From positions 24,662,527 to 24,726,526 of the forward strand of contig OX465588.1 in NCBI GenBank assembly GCA_950022655.1: a stretch of DNA of 64,000 nt. Direction: 5' to 3'. Of the stretch, positions 61,701-64,000 are shown one piece after another. The notes under the pieces were generated by a model that worked only from the letters and a program-made list of their open reading frames with translations, was not told where the DNA came from and searched no databases. Position 1 is the first letter of the stretch, and each line of letters begins with the position of its first letter. The position numbers and the translations under genes were made by a program. Origin of the DNA: Alentia gelatinosa (lineage: Eukaryota; Annelida; Polychaeta; Phyllodocida; Polynoidae).

Positions 61701-63582
61701 CACCTATCTCCTCATCAATGACATCATCTTCTGATGACAAAGTGACTGGCTCAAGAACCATCTTTGGTTCTACAAAGACTTTTTCCCCTGCTAGATCATT
61801 TCCTAACAACATTGATACACCGTCAACTGGCAGTTCAGATTTTACTGCAACTTCAACAGACCCTGATACCAAATCAGACTCTAGTCTGATTGTGTGAAGA
61901 GGTATGGTCATGAAACCACACTCAACACCACGAATAATGACATATTCACCAGTGGCTGAACTTGAACTGAAAGGCAAAGCATTTTCTAAAACCATGGATT
62001 GAGATGCCCCAGTATCTCTCAAGATACGAATGGGGACAGAATCTGCAGTGTCACTACCTAGAGACACATTACCTTCAAGTACAAATGGTTTGTATTCTTC
62101 TCTGATATCAGTTACCTTATCTGTAACAAATGGCACAATAACACACTCTGACTTTTTGGATGTTATGAATGCATTTGGCTTGGGCTCAGCTTTCTTCTTT
62201 TTCAGTGCCCAACACTCAGACATAATGTGACCCAGTTTGTGACAGTAATGACATTTTAGACCTGAACTCCTTCCTGAGTACTCACCTTTTGGCTTCACAC
62301 TAGATTTCAGATCTTTGCTATCACCACCTTTTGCTCCAAGACTAGAATTGCTCCCTTGAGGTGCACTCTTCTTTTGTTGAACACTAGTCTTATGGGTTAT
62401 GGCATAATCATCAGCAAGAGTGGACATTTCATGCAAGGACATTACTTTCTTTTCATCGAGATAAGTCTTGAGATCATTGTATGTGCAACGCTTAAATTCT
62501 TCAACAAGGCACAGTTGTCTGAGTTTATCAAAACTATCCTCCACTTCCATAGATTTGCACCACCTGTCAAAGTACACTTCCTTTTCATGAGCAAACTCTA
62601 CATAGGTTTGATTATCTTGTTTACGGTAACTCCTAAACTTCTGACGATATGCCTCTGCTACCAGTTCATAAGCCTTGAGAACAGCAGCTTTGACCTTTTC
62701 ATAATCTAGACTGTCATTCAAAGATAGTGCCGAATAAGCTTCCTGAGCTTTACCCCTCAAAACACTCTGTAACATCAGTGCCCACTTCTCTTTTGGCCAT
62801 TTCATGCTTTGGGCAACCTTCTCAAAATGTTGAAAGTACTTGTCAACCTCATTTTCATTGAATGATGGCACTAGCCGTACATCTTTACTAACATCGCAAA
62901 TGTTCCGTTGGTTTGTCCTCTCAGCAGCAAGCTGTAGCTCCATTTCTTTAAGCCTAAGTTCTTTGTCAGCCTGAATCCGATCATGCTCTCTTTCCTTTTC
63001 AGCCTGAATCTGAGCAAGCTCTCTCTCTTTTTCAGCCTGGACTTGAGCAAGCCCCTTCTCAGCCTGAATCTGAGCAAGCTCTTTTTCAGCCTGGACTTGA
63101 GCAAGCTCTTTTTCAGCCTGAACCCGAGCAAGCTCTTTTTCAGCCTGAACCCGAGCAAGCTCTTTTTCAGCCTGAATCTGAGCAAGCTCTTTCTCAGCCT
63201 GAATCTGAGCAAGCTCTTTCTCAGCCTGAATCTGAGCAAGCTCCTTCTCAGCCTGAATCTGAGCAAGCTCTTTTTCTCTTTCCCTTTCAGCCTGAAGTCG
63301 AGCATGTTCTACTTCCAGTTGTTTGAGTTTTATTTCTCTCTCTAAAACCTCTTTACGACCTGCTTCTGAGGAACCACTAAAATCTGCTTCATGTAAAACA
63401 TCTTCTGGTAATAACTCATCATCAACCAATATTTCAACAATAGCTCTTTTCAGTTCAGCTTTTCGGCTAGACCTTTTCACATCAAGTTCTAACTCCCTAG
63501 CTATTGCTAACAATTCATCCCTTCTGAACTGTTCTAGTTCCTCCACAGAGGGTGACTGTAGAAAAGCTTGGTACTTAGACAT
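58702..63582 (-). CDS. Gag-Pol polyprotein of the Gmr1-like element (1,626 aa)
   Basis: One open frame from ATG (63,580-63,582), 43 bases inside the primer-binding site, to a stop at 58,702. Domains by residue: SAP-like helix pair about 15-57; 9-residue coiled-coil repeats about 103-195; capsid about 230-400 with a SCAN-like second half; CCHC zinc knuckle 444-457 (C444, C447, H452, C457); retropepsin DTGA at 523-526; integrase zinc finger (H777, H784, C814, C817) and catalytic D848, D907, E943 (D-D spacing 58, D-35-E); GPY/F-type module about 1,074-1,098 (GPY at 1,082-1,084); reverse transcriptase about 1,209-1,410 with D1299 and YVDD at 1,359-1,362; RNase H about 1,500-1,620 (D1508, E1550, D1577). 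Integrase precedes reverse transcriptase. No frameshift or readthrough site separates gag from pol, so Pol must be made stoichiometrically or trimmed after translation. All catalytic residues I looked for are present. Confidence 0.95.
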   Translation of the reverse strand: MSKYQAFLQSPSVEELEQFRRDELLAIARELELDVKRSSRKAELKRAIVEILVDDELLPEDVLHEADFSGSSEAGRKEVLEREIKLKQLEVEHARLQAEREREKELAQIQAEKELAQIQAEKELAQIQAEKELAQIQAEKELARVQAEKELARVQAEKELAQVQAEKELAQIQAEKGLAQVQAEKERELAQIQAEKEREHDRIQADKELRLKEMELQLAAERTNQRNICDVSKDVRLVPSFNENEVDKYFQHFEKVAQSMKWPKEKWALMLQSVLRGKAQEAYSALSLNDSLDYEKVKAAVLKAYELVAEAYRQKFRSYRKQDNQTYVEFAHEKEVYFDRWCKSMEVEDSFDKLRQLCLVEEFKRCTYNDLKTYLDEKKVMSLHEMSTLADDYAITHKTSVQQKKSAPQGSNSSLGAKGGDSKDLKSSVKPKGEYSGRSSGLKCHYCHKLGHIMSECWALKKKKAEPKPNAFITSKKSECVIVPFVTDKVTDIREEYKPFVLEGNVSLGSDTADSVPIRILRDTGASQSMVLENALPFSSSSATGEYVIIRGVECGFMTIPLHTIRLESDLVSGSVEVAVKSELPVDGVSMLLGNDLAGEKVFVEPKMVLEPVTLSSEDDVIDEEIGEVYPSCAVTRAQAKELSQKHSVDVETEDDIIDLSLTFINSKDEHLKGHSFVGSQPGSSQNDDKTNLSNEVPLGRSKLITEQRQDPEISLLTRHALSEEELDKVSTGYFFKGGVLMRKWRPPDVPASEDWSIVYQIVLPRAYRSEVLNVAHELPMGGHLGVNKTSEKIMRHFYWPKMRQDVAQFCRTCHTCQMVGKPNQKIPVAPLRPIPAVGEAFSQVIIDCVGPLPKTRSGNQYLLTIMCASTRFPEAIPLRNISAPKIVKTLINFFSLVGLPQEIQSDQGSNFMSGLFQQVVHELGIKQVKSSAYHPESQGALERFHCTLKNMMRTYCFENEKDWDEGIGMLLFAARESVQESLGFSPFELVFGHTVRGPLKVLKEHWLGDNPENNNVLDYVSKVRTRLVRVCELARENLKEAQRKMKDQFDKKSQEREFSVGDKVLVLLPITGHTLKARYHGPYEVGKRIGEVNYVVKTPDRRRSTQLCHINMLKPYYNRESSNSVKTVGCMNALSNEEETTDFVPIDYSVKLNNSNVLANLDAKLGHLPPVQKEELSILLREYKEVFPDVPSQTDIAIHDVDVGEALPIKQHPYRVSPHKAEKMSKEVSYMLENNIIEPSNSDWSSPCILVPKPDGSVRFCTDFRKVNDLSKTDSYPIPRIDDCIDKIGKAKYITKCDLLKGYWAVPLSNRAKRVSAFVTPDGLYQYKVMPFGMKNAPATFQRMMNQCLKGMPGVEVYVDDIVVYSDTWEDHLCRLQSVLERLKQANLTVNLTKSEFGQAKVIYLGHVVGLGQVAPVEAKIKSIVEYPVPANKRSLMRFLGMAGYYRKFCKNFSDITAPLTNLLKKKKDFIWSKECDDAFGKVKSILCSGPVLTAPDFGKKFILMVDASDHGVGAVLLQNDDNGVQHPVCYFSKKFNCHQKNYSTVEKETLALVLALQHFSVYVSSPLDPVLVYTDHNPLTFLQKMKNKNRRLLNWSLLLQEYNLEIFHVRGVDNVCADALSRAS
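62970..63276 (-). repeat. In-frame 27-bp minisatellite inside gag
   Basis: About eleven units of 27 bp (on the + strand AGCCTGAATCTGAGCAAGCT plus CTTTTTC), each encoding a 9-residue AEKELAQIQ-like unit, with substitutions (ARVQ, AQVQ) and a few insertions of ERE. The array is in frame and predicts a long charged coiled coil in Gag residues about 103-205. The repeat number is likely to vary between copies. Confidence 0.9.
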
Positions 63583-63625
63583 TTCAATTTGTTGTACTTA
63601 TCATCAAGAGAACAGTTTTTCATAA

Positions 63626-63643
63626 ATCCCGGACAAGCCCCCA
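63626..63643 (-). other. Primer-binding site, proline-tRNA type
   Basis: In element orientation TGGGGGCTTGTCCGGGAT begins five bases after the 5' LTR end. It differs at one base from the tRNA-Pro-complementary primer site used by murine leukaemia viruses (TGGGGGCTCGTCCGGGAT). The host tRNA may carry the matching base. Confidence 0.8.
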
Positions 63644-63648
63644 ATTTC

Positions 63649-64000
63649 TGTCACGTACAGTAGCTAAGGCCTAATCCTATAGACTAGCTAACCCAGTGAC
63701 AAGAAAAGAGAATTCAGAATATCTTCTATACTAAATGAAGAAGACAGATAACCATACACAGATATGTATTAATAACATATATTATAACAAAGTATACAGT
63801 TACATGACAATTCTCATCAACATACAAAATCATATACACTTCTGTAGTGTACATATGATATAAGTCCTCTTGGTCTAAGCAGTACTCACAGTCTATCACT
63901 TTCAGTTATTGTTCAATGTCTCCTTGACTTGTGGATATAGATGATCCAAGTAGTGGTAGCAGTCATCAGTGTCTTTTCCTCCAGTGCTGGGGTGATAGTA
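63649..64000 (-). repeat. 5' LTR of the Gmr1-like element, cut by the window edge
   Basis: Starts TGTCACGTACAGTAGC like the 3' LTR and matches 57,838-58,189 with no difference over 352 bases. About 310 further bases should lie beyond the window. Confidence 0.93.

Larger units (their letters stand above)
57838..64000 (-). mobile_element. Gmr1-like LTR retrotransposon, near-complete, 5' LTR cut by window edge
   Basis: The element reads on the - strand: 5' LTR (63,649 to beyond 64,000), primer-binding site, a single gag-pol frame, polypurine tract, 3' LTR (57,838-58,499). From the 662-bp LTR the full length should be about 6.47 kb. Domain order is Gag-protease-integrase-reverse transcriptase-RNase H: Ty3/gypsy-type domains in the Ty1/copia order, which is the defining trait of Gmr1-like elements described from fish and other deuterostomes. 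The visible LTR parts are identical and the frame is unbroken, so insertion is recent and activity is possible. The right target duplication lies outside the window; the left flank is ACGT. Confidence 0.93.

Noticed and set aside
62871..63345. Leucine/serine-rich frames of 120-144 codons in the 63-kb region, both strands
   Set aside because: Shadow frames of the 27-bp minisatellite inside gag; the real frame is the 1,626-residue one.
1..64000. CRISPR arrays, phage or bacterial operons
   Set aside because: No regularly spaced direct repeats with unique spacers, and gene structure is clearly eukaryotic.

Overview
This is a window of animal nuclear genome, about 60 % A+T by eye, with no bacterial gene layout: no operons, no dense open frames, and coding sequence split into short exons with GT/AG splice sites. 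Long TA microsatellites, many short inverted-repeat elements (MITEs), a LINE fragment, a solo LTR and a near-intact LTR retrotransposon fill much of the non-coding space. The retrotransposon is Gmr1-like, a group first described from deuterostomes. A marine invertebrate deuterostome (echinoderm, hemichordate or cephalochordate) is therefore my best guess, with low confidence; a lophotrochozoan cannot be excluded.

Layout. 0-10 kb: intergenic DNA with several MITEs, a degenerate tandem repeat (6.69-7.41 kb) and a homeodomain-site-rich block (8.1-8.3 kb). 10-23 kb: intergenic, with a CACTA/EnSpm-type non-autonomous element (18,076-19,224, 3-bp target duplication), a related end fragment at 10.07 kb and a second candidate regulatory block near 20 kb. 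23-38 kb: microsatellites, MITEs (including nested ones at 33.8-34.9 kb) and two candidate 3'-terminal exons on the + strand (27,675-27,824 and 38,127-38,341). 38.9-40.2 kb: 5'-truncated LINE reverse transcriptase on the - strand. 43.9-44.5 kb: solo LTR of the same broad family as the element at the right edge. 49.6-51.5 kb: three exons on the - strand of a C11orf68/BLES03 (DUF1917) homologue; the last two are strongly supported. 56.9-57.0 kb: a well-formed but unidentified terminal exon on the - strand. 57.8 kb to the window end: a - strand Ty3/gypsy-class retrotransposon whose second LTR runs off the edge.

The retrotransposon is the most interesting object. One uninterrupted 1,626-residue frame encodes Gag, protease, integrase and then reverse transcriptase-RNase H. 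This is the Ty1/copia order built from Ty3/gypsy-type domains. The visible 352 bases of its 5' LTR match the 3' LTR exactly, and it keeps a primer-binding site, a polypurine tract and all catalytic motifs, so it looks recently inserted. Its Gag carries a SAP-like N-terminus, a 9-residue coiled-coil array made by an in-frame 27-bp minisatellite, and a SCAN-like capsid segment.

I found no rRNA gene, no convincing tRNA gene and no CRISPR array. Most other open frames look like chance or repeat translations. Exons upstream of the terminal ones reported here were not located.
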